Source: Chryseobacterium flavum (GTDB taxonomy: Bacteria; Bacteroidota; Bacteroidia; Flavobacteriales; Weeksellaceae). From it: a stretch of 64,000 nt of DNA. The notes under the pieces were generated by a model. That model did not search any database and was not told the DNA's origin. It was given only the letters and a program-made list of their open reading frames with translations. Within the stretch, counting starts at the first letter, position 1; each line of letters begins with the position of its first letter. A program made the position numbers and the translations under genes. The stretch spans positions 62,001-126,000 of the forward strand of contig NZ_QNUE01000007.1 in the NCBI RefSeq assembly GCF_003385595.1, read 5' to 3'. Positions 41,735 through 51,069 of the stretch are shown here, in pieces.

Positions 41735-42595
41735 TTAATTCAGGACTTCGTTGATCCTTGGGTACTGTGAGATTTTTCTGAATACAAACTTATTACTTCT
41801 TTGTAATTTCTCAATAAAAAGATCCAGTTCGTTGATGGAATCTGTATCTCTAAGATATTGGTCATGAGTAAGGAAAACAAGATGTCTTGAAGTTTTTTCA
41901 AGATCATTAAGGAAAATACTGTCTACCTTTTTCAACATTGCTTCATGGCTTCCTTTTAGAGTCATTTTATGGGTAGGCCGCCATTCAAGGTCCCAGCCGA
42001 TTACTTTATATCCGGCATTTCTTAACCCGTTTGCAGCAGCAGTTGAACTTTTGATATCCGTCACATTAATATTGTTAAGCCTCCAGATATTTCTTCCCGG
42101 AGTTCTTGCAATTTTATCATAAAGTTTTAAGCTGTCTTTGGCAATGTCAAAATCATGTACCACTGCATCAGCATTTTTATAGAAATCTGTGTATTTATTG
42201 TGAGCATGGGTAAAACTATGGTTTGCCAGTTCTATTAAAGGGTTTTGTTTTAAAAGTTCCAGATCATCCTTTTGTTTCTTACTTCCATATGCATGTTTAC
42301 CTACTAAAAAAGCTGTAGCACACACATTTCTTTTGTTCAGTATTTTTAAAAGATTTTCTGTGCCCTGGTTAGGGCCATCGTCAAAGGTAAGATATATCAC
42401 TCTTTTATCCGGATCTACATTTTCATCATCCATCTTGGGGACTATTTCTGCGGCAGGATGTTCCTGGGAATGTATTTGTTCATTCACCTCATTTTTGAAA
42501 TTACAGCTGTTCAATAAAACCGAAGTTGCACTCACCAATGCAAACATCCCTAGAAAAGTCTTATTTTTTGACTTTCCCGCAAAAATTTTTCTCAT
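41735..42595 (-). CDS. Polysaccharide deacetylase family lipoprotein
   Basis: The start at 42595 gives a lipoprotein signal (MRKIFAGKSKNK, hydrophobic run, L-N-S-C, Cys31); the frame is open to 42640. Product 286 residues. The NodB domain has its catalytic Asp and metal Asp in YLTFDDGPNQGT and the zinc histidines in NHSFTHAH; the later R-T-P-G-R-N-I-W-R-L and FLTHDQYLRDTD resemble motifs 3 to 5. Such enzymes remove N- or O-acetyl groups from peptidoglycan, chitin-like or surface polysaccharides. Substrate unknown. A 76-base gap leads into yggS. Confidence 0.88.
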   Translation of the reverse strand: MRKIFAGKSKNKTFLGMFALVSATSVLLNSCNFKNEVNEQIHSQEHPAAEIVPKMDDENVDPDKRVIYLTFDDGPNQGTENLLKILNKRNVCATAFLVGKHAYGSKKQKDDLELLKQNPLIELANHSFTHAHNKYTDFYKNADAVVHDFDIAKDSLKLYDKIARTPGRNIWRLNNINVTDIKSSTAAANGLRNAGYKVIGWDLEWRPTHKMTLKGSHEAMLKKVDSIFLNDLEKTSRHLVFLTHDQYLRDTDSINELDLFIEKLQRSNKFVFRKISQYPRINEVLN

Positions 42596-42877
42596 AAAGA
42601 CGATGGAATTTAAATTGTTAAAAATCGTTAAAAATCGCACTTGAAATTTAACAAATTATATGCCATGTCTGATAATATTTTTGCTTTTTAAGGTTATTTT
42701 AATATCTTATCCTAAAGGAATTTCATCAATAATTAATGAATGTGTGAATATAATTTTGCTTTCTGTTTATTTTAACATTTATAAATGTTAAAATGATAGC
42801 TTTTCTCTATATATGTTAAATTAGAAATACCCTCACCGGAAAGAATAATACTGGCTGATCTGGGTAAAAACAAGTCT

Positions 42878-43606
42878 TTATTCTAATATACTCTTTACGT
42901 ATTTCGAATTTTCAGTTGCAGCTGTTCCCCATGTATTATTAAAGAAAAGATAAGTAGTTTGTTTTGTATCCCGGATCTTTTGTGCCAGAAGGTCAAGAAA
43001 TTCAGTGCTGTATTCGGATTTGTAAAGAACGGGCTTTCCGTGAAGTCTGTAATAAAGTACTTCAGGGTGGTTTATAATGACGTCCTCAGGAAGATTGCCC
43101 GGAAAACTTACACCGGAAAAAACAATATTATTATTTTTTAAAGTGTCAAAGATTTCTTTTTGCCACCATGATTCATGACGAAATTCAATTACATTTAAGA
43201 AATTCTGATCAAGATTCTGAATGATTGTTTCCAGATTTTCCGGAGTATTTTTAAACGAAGGTGGCAGCTGATATAAAAAGCCGGAAAGTTTATCCTTGAG
43301 GTGGTACTGTAAATGATTACAGAATATTGTGATCATTTCTTTAGATCCTGCAACTCTGTTTTGATGGGTAATGGATTTGGGAATTTTAATGAAAAACCGG
43401 AAATGCTCAGGAGTTTCATCATGCCATTTTGAAAGGGTTTTAGCAGTAGGGTTTCTATAAAATGTTGAGTTGATTTCTACTGCATTAAATACTTCTGCAT
43501 ATAAAGAAAGAAAATCTTTACTCTGAGCATTTTCAGGATATAAAGACCCTTTCCAGTCATTATTATAGAACCCTGAACATCCTATGTAAAGATTTTCTTT
43601 TTTCAT
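42878..43606 (-). CDS. DUF72 family protein
   Basis: 242 residues with the DUF72 TIM-barrel signatures: IGCSGFYNNDWKGSLYP at the N-terminus, AVEINSTFYRNPTAKTLSKWHDETP, then VIEFRHESWW and a C-terminal YLFFNNTWGTAATEN. The function of this widespread family is not established; a nuclease or lyase-type activity has been suggested. Its start lies only 4 bases after the copA stop on the same strand, so it is the last gene of the copper cluster transcript. A functional link with copper is not established. Confidence 0.9.
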   Translation of the reverse strand: MKKENLYIGCSGFYNNDWKGSLYPENAQSKDFLSLYAEVFNAVEINSTFYRNPTAKTLSKWHDETPEHFRFFIKIPKSITHQNRVAGSKEMITIFCNHLQYHLKDKLSGFLYQLPPSFKNTPENLETIIQNLDQNFLNVIEFRHESWWQKEIFDTLKNNNIVFSGVSFPGNLPEDVIINHPEVLYYRLHGKPVLYKSEYSTEFLDLLAQKIRDTKQTTYLFFNNTWGTAATENSKYVKSILE

Positions 43607-43610
43607 ATTA

Positions 43611-46457
43611 TTATTTTATATTCAGATCTACAGAATTCAATCTTAATGAATTCAGAATAACAGACAACGAACTTACGCTCATAGCTGCTGCTGCAATCAT
43701 CGGGGACAACAGAATTCCAAAAAATGGATACAATAATCCTGCCGCTACAGGGATCCCGAGAATATTATATATAAATGCAAAGAATAGATTCTCTTTTATA
43801 TTTCTCAGAAGTTTCTCGCTCAGCAATTTTGCTTTGGCCACCCCCAGAATATCTCCTTTAAGTAAGGTGATTTCCGCACTTTCAATCGCTACATCCGTTC
43901 CGGTTCCCATTGCAATTCCAACATCAGACTGCGCAAGAGCAGGGGAGTCATTAATTCCATCACCGGTCATTGCTACAATTTTTCCCTGCTGCTGAAGTCT
44001 TTTAACTTCATTTAGTTTGTCTTCGGGTAAACAGTTAGCTTTAAAATGCCTGATTCCCAATTCATCTGCTACCGCTTTAGCGGTGTGTTCATTATCTCCG
44101 GTCATCATTATAATATCAATTCCTTCACTCATTAATCTTTCTACTGCTTTTTTGGAGCTCAACTTAATTTTATCTGTAAAACTTATAAAGCCCAAAACAT
44201 TCTGATCTTCGGCGATATATGAGATTGTATGTGCTTTTGTCTGCACCTCGACAGCTTTTTTCTTCAAGCTGTCCGGGATGAGAATCTGGTGAGATGTTAA
44301 AAGACTTTCGTTTCCAAGGTAAGCTGTTTTACCATTAATATTTCCTTTAACTCCTTTTCCTGAAATATTTTCGAACTGTTCCACTTTTTCAGCAGAAATA
44401 TTTTCATCTTTAGCTCTTTTGATCACGGCATTGGAAAGTGGATGCTCTGAATTCTGATTTAATGAAAAAGCTAGCTTTAAAATCTGTTCTTTGTTATTAT
44501 TATCTAAAGCTTCAATATGTTCTACAGATGGTTTCCCTTCTGTTAAAGTCCCCGTTTTATCTGTGATCAGTACATTTATTTTATTCATCTGCTCAAGAGC
44601 TTCTGCATTTTTAATCAGAATTCCGTTTTTGGCACCTTTTCCAATTCCTACCATTAAAGACATAGGTGTGGCTAATCCAAGAGCACATGGACATGCTACA
44701 ATTAAAACTGCTACCGCATTTACAAATGCAAATAAACTTCTTTTTCCTTCAGGACCGAAAAGTTGCCACAGAACAAAGGTTAATACAGCAATGAGAATCA
44801 CAACAGGAACAAATACTTTTGATACTTTATCCGTTAGTTTCTGAATGGGAGCTTTACTCCGGCTGGCCTCATTCACCATTTTTATAATCTGAGAAAGGAG
44901 TGTCTCATCACCTACTTTTTCAGCTTTCATTATAAAAACCTGGTTGCCGTTAATGGTTCCGGAAGAAACTTTGTCATCAATATTCTTTTCTACGGGTACG
45001 GGTTCTCCCGTAATCATGCTTTCGTCCACCACAGAGCTGCCTTCGGTAATCTTGCCATCCACGGGAATTTTTTCACCGGGCTTTACCTTTAAAAGGTCTC
45101 CGATTTTTACCTGGGATAACAAGACCCTTTTTTCTTCACCATTTACAATAAGATTGGCTTCGTCAGGTGAAAGATTCATTAATTCCTTAATTGCATTCCC
45201 TGTTTTTTTATGGGCTGCTGCTTCCATAAGCTGGCCTAATATAACCAGTGTTAAGATAACACAGACCGCTTCAAAATATAAAGGGATTTCATGATTATGG
45301 CCCCGGATCTCATGAGGGATAATATCAGGAAAAGCCAAAGCAGTAATACTGAATAAAAATGCCGCAGCTACTCCTAATGCAATCAGACTAAACATATTAA
45401 GATTCCATGTCCGGAAGGAAACCCAGCCTCTTTTCAAAAGAAACCATCCTGAATAAAACATCACCGGAAGGGTTAAAGCCAGTTCAATAAAACCCTGTAT
45501 CTGATGTGAAAAAGGGAAACTGATAAACATTCCTCCCATTGAAAGAATAAAGACAGGAATCGTAAATGCGAGTGAAATAATAAATTTCCTTTTTAAAATA
45601 TTGTAGGTTTCATCTTCTTCGTCATTGCTTTTGTCAGGCATTCTTACCAGATCCATTCCGCAAATAGGACAGCTTCCGGGTTCATCACGTATGATTTCCG
45701 GATGCATCGGACAGGTATATTTTGCTGTTTTCTTTTCAGGGTATTTTACAAGGTCCATTCCGCAGACAGGGCATCCGACATTGGAATCATATGTTTTATC
45801 ACCTTCACAATACATCGGGCAGTAATATCTGCCTGCCATTTCATCAGTCACTTTTGGTGCTTGGTGATGGGCGTGATGATGATCGTGTGAATGTGAATGA
45901 TGCGAACCTTCTTTTTGAACGAGTTGTTCAGTGATGGGTTCCAGATGCATATGGCAAACGGGACAGTCTCCTTTTTCAGTGTACACTTTATCACCTTCAC
46001 AAAACATAGGGCAGTAGTATTTTCCTATGCTGTCTTTAAAGTTTTCAGGAAGGTTGGCTGCAGAATAAGTAGGCTTGTGATTAGGATCTTTAGCCAGCTT
46101 TTCTTCAATAGGTACAAGATACATTCTGCACACAGGGCATCTTTCCCCTTGTTTGAAATAGACTTTATCGCCTTCACATTCCATTGGGCAATAATAAACT
46201 GAAGATGGAGATACCCGGTCCTGAGGTTTTATAAATGATTTATCCGCAGATTCCGGATTTTCAAGTTTATAATTTCCAATTTCAGCTAAAGCATTGTTTA
46301 AAGCAGAAAGGTCAACGTCTTTATCAGACGTGATCGTTGCGGTATTGTTTTCCAGATTTACATCAGCTGTAATACCTTCAATACTGTTCAGCTGGTCTGA
46401 AATTTTTTTCCGGCAACCTGAGCAGGTCATTCCTGATATCTTATACTGTAGCTCCAT
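43611..46457 (-). CDS. copA: Copper-translocating P1B-type ATPase with HMA and four heavy-metal-binding repeats
   Basis: 948 residues, long for CopA. Residues 1-66 are an HMA domain with CSGC (12-15). Four repeats of the heavy-metal-binding domain (Y-x-C-P-M ... C-P-[VI]-C-x-M) follow at about 88-117, 147-175, 211-239 and 247-274, with a histidine-rich linker ([14 protein letters not shown]) between the second and third. The P-type core has eight membrane segments, the CPC ion motif at 589-591 ([12 protein letters not shown]), phosphorylation motif DKTGT at 633-637, and the MTGDN and [10 protein letters not shown] motifs. CPC plus the N-terminal domains indicate monovalent copper (or silver) export. 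It lies 142 bases downstream of an HMA-AraC regulator on the same strand, which is likely its regulator. Confidence 0.95.
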   Translation of the reverse strand: MELQYKISGMTCSGCRKKISDQLNSIEGITADVNLENNTATITSDKDVDLSALNNALAEIGNYKLENPESADKSFIKPQDRVSPSSVYYCPMECEGDKVYFKQGERCPVCRMYLVPIEEKLAKDPNHKPTYSAANLPENFKDSIGKYYCPMFCEGDKVYTEKGDCPVCHMHLEPITEQLVQKEGSHHSHSHDHHHAHHQAPKVTDEMAGRYYCPMYCEGDKTYDSNVGCPVCGMDLVKYPEKKTAKYTCPMHPEIIRDEPGSCPICGMDLVRMPDKSNDEEDETYNILKRKFIISLAFTIPVFILSMGGMFISFPFSHQIQGFIELALTLPVMFYSGWFLLKRGWVSFRTWNLNMFSLIALGVAAAFLFSITALAFPDIIPHEIRGHNHEIPLYFEAVCVILTLVILGQLMEAAAHKKTGNAIKELMNLSPDEANLIVNGEEKRVLLSQVKIGDLLKVKPGEKIPVDGKITEGSSVVDESMITGEPVPVEKNIDDKVSSGTINGNQVFIMKAEKVGDETLLSQIIKMVNEASRSKAPIQKLTDKVSKVFVPVVILIAVLTFVLWQLFGPEGKRSLFAFVNAVAVLIVACPCALGLATPMSLMVGIGKGAKNGILIKNAEALEQMNKINVLITDKTGTLTEGKPSVEHIEALDNNNKEQILKLAFSLNQNSEHPLSNAVIKRAKDENISAEKVEQFENISGKGVKGNINGKTAYLGNESLLTSHQILIPDSLKKKAVEVQTKAHTISYIAEDQNVLGFISFTDKIKLSSKKAVERLMSEGIDIIMMTGDNEHTAKAVADELGIRHFKANCLPEDKLNEVKRLQQQGKIVAMTGDGINDSPALAQSDVGIAMGTGTDVAIESAEITLLKGDILGVAKAKLLSEKLLRNIKENLFFAFIYNILGIPVAAGLLYPFFGILLSPMIAAAAMSVSSLSVILNSLRLNSVDLNIK

Positions 46458-46599
46458 GACTCTTAAATTTATACTTACAAATTTCCAAAATAGAAATCTA
46501 AGGTTGTTATAAATTTAAGGATAATAGTTATAGAATTTTGAATTAAGGTTTGGAGTGTTTGAAAGCAAGGAAATATTAATGCAACATATCTCTTGCCGG

Positions 46600-47160
46600 C
46601 TAAAGGTTATCCAAGGATTTTCTATTGTGTATTTTTAGCTTTTTAAATTCAGTGGGAGTAAAGCCAGTACTGTTTCTAAACTGCGTTGATAAGTGCTGAA
46701 CGCTTTTATAACCGAGTTTCCCTGCAATTTCAGTAAGAGTAAATTCATTATAGAAAAGAAGTTCTTTAACTTTTTCAATTTTTTGAAGAATGAAAAACTG
46801 TTCTAATGTAATATTTTCATTTTGTGAGAAAGTTTTGGAAAGAGCACTGTAATCTTTATGAAGCTTTGAACTAAGAAATTCAGAGAGTAAAAAGTCTTCT
46901 GAAATGTCAAGTTCACTGATTTTAATGATGATCAGTTTCTTAATTTTCTCAATCAGCTGATGGGCTGAATCCATAATTCTTTCAAAACCGGTTTCAATCA
47001 ATTGCTTTTCAATAGTCCTTAGTTGTTCTACAGACAATTCTGATATGGTTTCTACTTCTCCCAAAATAACAGAAGTGGTTTTTATGTCAGCTTTATTAAA
47101 AATTTCTTCAACAGCAGTAATACAGCGGTTACAAACCATGTTTTTTATAAAGATCTTCAT
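46600..47160 (-). CDS. AraC-family regulator with N-terminal heavy-metal-associated-like domain
   Basis: 186 residues. The first ~65 residues follow the HMA fold: MKIFIKNMVCNRC (Cys10, Cys13, i.e. M-x-C-x-x-C), then a helix TAVEEIFNKA, a strand VILGEVETISEL and a closing IETGFERI. A linker helix (about 70-85) leads to a C-terminal AraC HTH (about 105-180: EKVKELLFYNEFTLTEIAGKLGYKSVQHLSTQFRNSTGFTPTEFKKLK). I know this architecture from many Bacteroidetes next to copper ATPases, but its sensing has, to my knowledge, little direct evidence. It overlaps the thioesterase gene by 4 bases and precedes copA, so it probably senses copper through Cys10/Cys13 and controls copA. The overlap with thioesterase suggests co-expression with it. 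Confidence 0.88.
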   Translation of the reverse strand: MKIFIKNMVCNRCITAVEEIFNKADIKTTSVILGEVETISELSVEQLRTIEKQLIETGFERIMDSAHQLIEKIKKLIIIKISELDISEDFLLSEFLSSKLHKDYSALSKTFSQNENITLEQFFILQKIEKVKELLFYNEFTLTEIAGKLGYKSVQHLSTQFRNSTGFTPTEFKKLKIHNRKSLDNL

Positions 47161-47552
47161 AGATTATTATTTAATCTGTCCTTGACAAATTCAATACGGG
47201 TTTTACCATGAGGAGCGGGATTACCATCAGCATCAAGGTTGACCATTACAATTTTATCAACAGTAATAATCGTTTGGTGGGTCATTTTATTGCGGACATC
47301 ACATTTCAAAGTAATAGAGGAAGTACCAAAATGTATTGCTTCAATCCCAATTTCAATGATATCTCCCTGTTTTGCAGAGCTTACAAAATTAATTTCTGAA
47401 ATAAATTTTGTAACCACTTTTGTATTTTCCAGTTGGATAATGGCGTATAGTGCAGCTTCTTCATCAATCCATTGCAAAAGTCTGCCTCCAAAAAGCGAAT
47501 GATTAGGGTTCAAGTCCTCAGGTTTTACCCATTTTCTGGTATGATAGTTCAT
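47157..47552 (-). CDS. Acyl-CoA thioesterase, hotdog fold (YciA-like)
   Basis: 131 residues forming one hotdog domain. The YciA/BACH-type active-site region is NPNHSLFGGRLLQWIDEEAALYAI, with the conserved Asn/His and the catalytic Asp of the W-I-D-E helix, and ISEINFVSSAKQGDIIEIG continues the beta-sheet. It hydrolyses acyl-CoA. The gene ends overlapping the start of the HMA-AraC gene (ATGA), which makes translational coupling likely. Why a thioesterase sits at the head of a copper cluster is unexplained. Confidence 0.88.
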   Translation of the reverse strand: MNYHTRKWVKPEDLNPNHSLFGGRLLQWIDEEAALYAIIQLENTKVVTKFISEINFVSSAKQGDIIEIGIEAIHFGTSSITLKCDVRNKMTHQTIITVDKIVMVNLDADGNPAPHGKTRIEFVKDRLNNNL

Positions 47553-47647
47553 TTTCTAATAATTTGTAGTGCAAATTTAATGTTTAAAACCGGTGTTTTC
47601 AAAAACATATTATTTATTGAACGAAACGAAAGGATTCATTTTCTCAA

Positions 47648-48061
47648 TTATTTTCTTTTAGAACGCATCGCCTTTACCTTTGTAACGGATGGATCCTGTA
47701 TAAAACTTTGATATTTTTCACTTTCTATTGGGAAAATAGCCACTTTTCCTTCCTGATTATGATGGATACCAAATCCATATCTTTTTGCCAGAGGAGAAGA
47801 TCTGAGACAGGCCTGACCTTTCGAAAAAAAAGCATTTCTTGCTTCCTGTCTTTTATTTTCCGGAATATTATTTTTAATAGCATAGCATTCAAAAATAATG
47901 TCATCTGATGAATATTGGTAAGGATGTTTTATAATTTGTTCATACTGAAGCTGAGCCAGTGTTTTCACTTTTTTTTCAGGTGGAACCTGCGACTGTAACA
48001 CAGGGCAGTCTTCTGCAATTTCAATAAAGGTATTGATGTAATTTGTTGTATGTTGTTTCAT
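47648..48061 (-). CDS. DUF6157 family protein
   Basis: 137 residues, cytoplasmic, no signal or membrane segment. The N-terminal pattern HTTNYINTFIEIAEDCPVLQ followed by KTLAQLQYEQIIKHPYQYSSDDIIFE is characteristic of a small family of unknown function (DUF6157) found in many bacteria. The C-terminus is lysine-rich. It lies about 95 bases upstream of the thioesterase on the same strand. No function can be assigned. Confidence 0.75.
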   Translation of the reverse strand: MKQHTTNYINTFIEIAEDCPVLQSQVPPEKKVKTLAQLQYEQIIKHPYQYSSDDIIFECYAIKNNIPENKRQEARNAFFSKGQACLRSSPLAKRYGFGIHHNQEGKVAIFPIESEKYQSFIQDPSVTKVKAMRSKRK

Positions 48062-48266
48062 AGCTAAGGAAGGTTTAGTGATATCGTATTATAAGTTTTG
48101 TTCTGCTTTATGTAAATTAATTTAATATTTGTTTTTATTTATGTATTGTTTTTACCATAATAAATACCTTCTTTGAGGTTAGTGAAAGAAGGTCAATTCA
48201 AATTAATGTGAGAAACATTCAAAAAAAACTTTGATTTGAATTTTTTAATTGTATCTTGCATACGTT

Positions 48267-48274
48267 TATATTTG
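48267..48274 (+). promoter_or_regulatory. Candidate -7 element of the RNA-binding protein gene
   Basis: TATATTTG matches TAnnTTTG, with a TTG at 48249 that is slightly too close for the consensus. It would give an AT-rich 5' leader of about 75 bases before the start at 48354, which could form part of a cold-responsive control. Confidence 0.35.
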
Positions 48275-48353
48275 GAATCAATATTTGTTCATTAATTTAT
48301 GTTGTTTTTCTTTTATATACCAAATTTTTATTAATTTTTTAATTTTATTTAAA

Positions 48354-48722
48354 ATGAACATTTTTGTTTCAAACATCAATTACGCAACTAAAGAGTATGA
48401 GTTGCATGATCTATTCGCAGAATTTGGAGACGTATCATCAGCTAAAATTGTTACAGACAGAGAAACTGGTCGTTCAAGAGGTTTCGGTTTTGTAGAAATG
48501 GGTGATGAAGAAGGACAACAAGCTATTGAAGCTCTTAATCAGAAAGAATTCAACGGAAAAACGTTAAACGTTTCTGAAGCTAAGCCGAGAGAAGAGAAGC
48601 CAAGAAGAAGCTTCGATAACAACAGAGGAGGTGGTTATGGAAACAACAGAGGCAGCGGAAGCTACGGAAATAACCGTGGCGGAGGCGATCGCGGTGGAAA
48701 CGGCGGCGGAAAACGTTGGTAA
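48354..48722 (+). CDS. RRM-type RNA-binding protein with glycine-rich tail
   Basis: The ATG at 48354 (MNIFVSNINYATKE) is the natural start; the open frame further upstream is an AT-rich leader with hydrophobic nonsense. Product 122 residues: one RNA recognition motif (1-80) with RNP2 IFVSNI and RNP1 RSRGFGFVEM, then a tail of RGG/GGYGNNRG repeats. The architecture matches the cold-inducible glycine-rich RNA-binding proteins of cyanobacteria and flavobacteria, which act as RNA chaperones. A long AT-rich leader and a following bidirectional terminator frame the gene. Codon use is ordinary. Confidence 0.93.
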   Translation: MNIFVSNINYATKEYELHDLFAEFGDVSSAKIVTDRETGRSRGFGFVEMGDEEGQQAIEALNQKEFNGKTLNVSEAKPREEKPRRSFDNNRGGGYGNNRGSGSYGNNRGGGDRGGNGGGKRW

Positions 48723-48729
48723 AAATATA

Positions 48730-48750
48730 AAGCGGCTTTAAGCCGCTTTT
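48730..48750. terminator. Bidirectional terminator
   Basis: AAAGCGGC-TTTAA-GCCGCTTT followed by a T-run, between the convergent RNA-binding protein gene and the DUF4153 gene, whose stop lies at 48752. Confidence 0.85.
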
Positions 48751-48751
48751 T

Positions 48752-50548
48752 TTATTTATTTTCTCTGATCAGAATCACTGCATCATTATAATAAAAGTTC
48801 TCATGAATACTATAAGAATACTTTCCTTTGGAAATATCTCTGAAAATTATTTTAATATGGTATTTTCCAAGATTATTTTCTACAGAAATTTCTTTAAGCT
48901 TTGCAATCCCTTCCGCAGTGGTGTTTTTCTGAAAAAGCTTATGGATAGCCGGAATAAAGTCAATCTCTTCTTTTGAATTCAGAATGATTCTGAGAGCATC
49001 AGAGCCGTTGATTTTGGTCTGATTATCTATCGTAAATGTATCTCCGTTAATTTCTTTAAACTGTTTTGCGTAAGTTTGGAGCCTGATCATATACTGATAA
49101 TCCTGAATATTCATTATATCTGTTTCAGATTCCAGAATTATCTGTTTATAATCTGATGTTCCCGGTTTTTTCTCTACGTTAACAAAAGCATTTTTCAAAG
49201 AATTGTTGATATTCCAAAAGTAGAACTGCTGGAAATCTTCTGTTAGTTTGTTCTTTATTTTTGCATCCGAAATAAGGTTTAGTAAAAAATCTTTCTCCTT
49301 TCTTTCAGCAAGAAATACAAATTGAGAGGTTATTTTATTAATCGTTTGCTCTGAAACTTTTTTGTTAAAATCTATTTTACCCTGGGAAAGAAGATGGTTA
49401 TTGTTTAAAATTTTTATCAGTTCAGTCTTCTGGCTTCTTTTAGCTACACTGAAAGCATTAAGGTAAGGAAATACAAGGGAAAATGTGCCTGCTACAAATA
49501 AACTTACCGGAATGAATCTGATACTTGCTTTTTTATTAAAAACAAAATAAACAACCAGTCCTGTCAACCATACTGCCAGCAGCAAAACAAAATATCTTGG
49601 CTCAGTATATCCGTATTCAAGGATTCTGGTGAAGATAGCTACAAAAAGCAATATAACCAATGGAATGATGGTATAAAAAAATAATCTGGAAAATGCTTTA
49701 ACCCAGGATTTGGTGTGGTCTGCTTTCAGTGGGTGAACAAGCAATAAAGCAAGGATTCCAACAATACTGTAAGCCAATACGAGATAAGAGACCCAGCCTC
49801 TCGGAAGCTCCCAGTTGATTAGTATTTTAAATGCATAAAAATATAAAATTATGACATAGATCAGAAGAAGAGGGATCAGTATAAATTGGGTGAAGAATTT
49901 TAATACTACAGGATACTGACTGTCCTTTTCAAGATATGGTAATCCGTTTTCATTGAAGATCAGGAAGTTCAGGCAGCTTCCTGAAATAGCCATAAAAAAG
50001 AACAGGTCAAGGTAGATTCTCTCACTGAATTTAAAATCAAAGAGTTTATCAACAGCTAAAACAGCCAGCTCTATACCTCCTGTGAGAACTCCTGTGAATA
50101 TTATTGTTAAAACTGTATTGACGAATAGGTTCTTGTTGTATTGCCAGAAGTTAGGCTCCTTATTCCTGTTTAAAAAAGCAGCAAAAGAGACGAACAGATG
50201 AGAAAGAAGGAATGTTACAATTATGATATATTGGTATACTTCTGTGAAATCCCTATTGTTATCCGGAAAAATAAAATAAAAACCGACAAGAAAAATAATT
50301 CCTGCCGATTCAAGTATATAGCTTTTTCCTATCCTTTGGGAGAGCATTTTAAGTGCAAACATCAATGATATTCCCAAACAGGAGCACATGGTAAATTTAG
50401 AGTATGCTATAAAGCCGGGCTCAGAATAATTGGTTTCATAGAGACAGATTGCTCCGGCAGAGCCTAGGAGAGCCATAAGGAGAACCATAGGATAGCGCAG
50501 AATAACTTCTCTTGCTTTTCCTGTTATTTCCAGAAGTTTTATTTTCAT
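48752..50548 (-). CDS. DUF4153 domain-containing membrane protein
   Basis: 598 residues. The N-terminal two thirds contain about 11-12 transmembrane helices (residues 15-390); a soluble C-terminal part of about 190 residues follows. The layout and segments such as NTVLTIIFTGVLTGGIELAVLAVDKLF match the DUF4153 family, which is of unknown function. It starts 15 bases after the BlaI-like regulator stop on the same strand, so the two are probably cotranscribed and the regulator may control it. A transport or sensing role is a guess. Confidence 0.85.
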   Translation of the reverse strand: MKIKLLEITGKAREVILRYPMVLLMALLGSAGAICLYETNYSEPGFIAYSKFTMCSCLGISLMFALKMLSQRIGKSYILESAGIIFLVGFYFIFPDNNRDFTEVYQYIIIVTFLLSHLFVSFAAFLNRNKEPNFWQYNKNLFVNTVLTIIFTGVLTGGIELAVLAVDKLFDFKFSERIYLDLFFFMAISGSCLNFLIFNENGLPYLEKDSQYPVVLKFFTQFILIPLLLIYVIILYFYAFKILINWELPRGWVSYLVLAYSIVGILALLLVHPLKADHTKSWVKAFSRLFFYTIIPLVILLFVAIFTRILEYGYTEPRYFVLLLAVWLTGLVVYFVFNKKASIRFIPVSLFVAGTFSLVFPYLNAFSVAKRSQKTELIKILNNNHLLSQGKIDFNKKVSEQTINKITSQFVFLAERKEKDFLLNLISDAKIKNKLTEDFQQFYFWNINNSLKNAFVNVEKKPGTSDYKQIILESETDIMNIQDYQYMIRLQTYAKQFKEINGDTFTIDNQTKINGSDALRIILNSKEEIDFIPAIHKLFQKNTTAEGIAKLKEISVENNLGKYHIKIIFRDISKGKYSYSIHENFYYNDAVILIRENK

Positions 50549-50563
50549 AAGCGGAGCATTATA

Positions 50564-51061
50564 TTATACTTTTTTCTTTTTTTTCTTTTTTTCTTTCTCC
50601 TTATCCTTTTCTTTGTCTTTTCCTTTTGATTTTTTTTCTTTTTTAGGATTTAGAATCTCTTCAGCATATTCAAATTTTGGCTCTTCTGTTTTTGTAGGCT
50701 TTATTTCAATTTTTAAATCAAAATATCCTTTCAGATCATCCTGTGATATTAACTTTTCTTTACATAAAAACTCCAGGATCTCTTTGCCTGAATCATTAAA
50801 GAAATTATGGGAAAGCTCTCTCAGAAGAAATGTTTTATATTCTTCAATAGGCACAAGTACTGAGTATTTGAAAATCCTTCCTTCTTTTACAGTAGATAAA
50901 TATCCTTTTTCAACTAATATCTTCAAATAAGTAGATACTGTATTCTGGTGTGGTTTGGGTTCCGGATGCTGTTCCATAATATCTTTAAGATAAAAGGAAT
51001 TCAGCTTCCAGAACAGCTTCATAAAATTTTCCTCTGCAGCAGTAAGATGATTTATTTTCAT
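50564..51061 (-). CDS. BlaI/MecI/CopY-family repressor with lysine-rich tail
   Basis: The ATG at 51061 (MKINHLTAAEENFMKLFWKL) is preferred; an open extension to 51094 overlaps the upstream gene. Product 165 residues. The N-terminal 80 residues are a penicillinase-repressor winged helix (HQNTVSTYLKILVEKGYLSTVKEGRIFKYSV). The C-terminal 30 residues are almost only Lys, Glu, Asp and Ser and likely disordered. BlaI-type repressors are usually released by a membrane sensor protease; no such BlaR1-like gene is here, but a membrane protein of unknown function (DUF4153) follows 15 bases later. The PAP2-like gene lies just upstream. Confidence 0.85.
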   Translation of the reverse strand: MKINHLTAAEENFMKLFWKLNSFYLKDIMEQHPEPKPHQNTVSTYLKILVEKGYLSTVKEGRIFKYSVLVPIEEYKTFLLRELSHNFFNDSGKEILEFLCKEKLISQDDLKGYFDLKIEIKPTKTEEPKFEYAEEILNPKKEKKSKGKDKEKDKEKEKKKKKKKV

Positions 51062-51069
51062 ATATTTTT

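Noticed and set aside
45600-46200. CRISPR-like repeats in the copA region
   Set aside because: The periodic similarity comes from protein-coding metal-binding repeats, not from short direct repeats with unique spacers.
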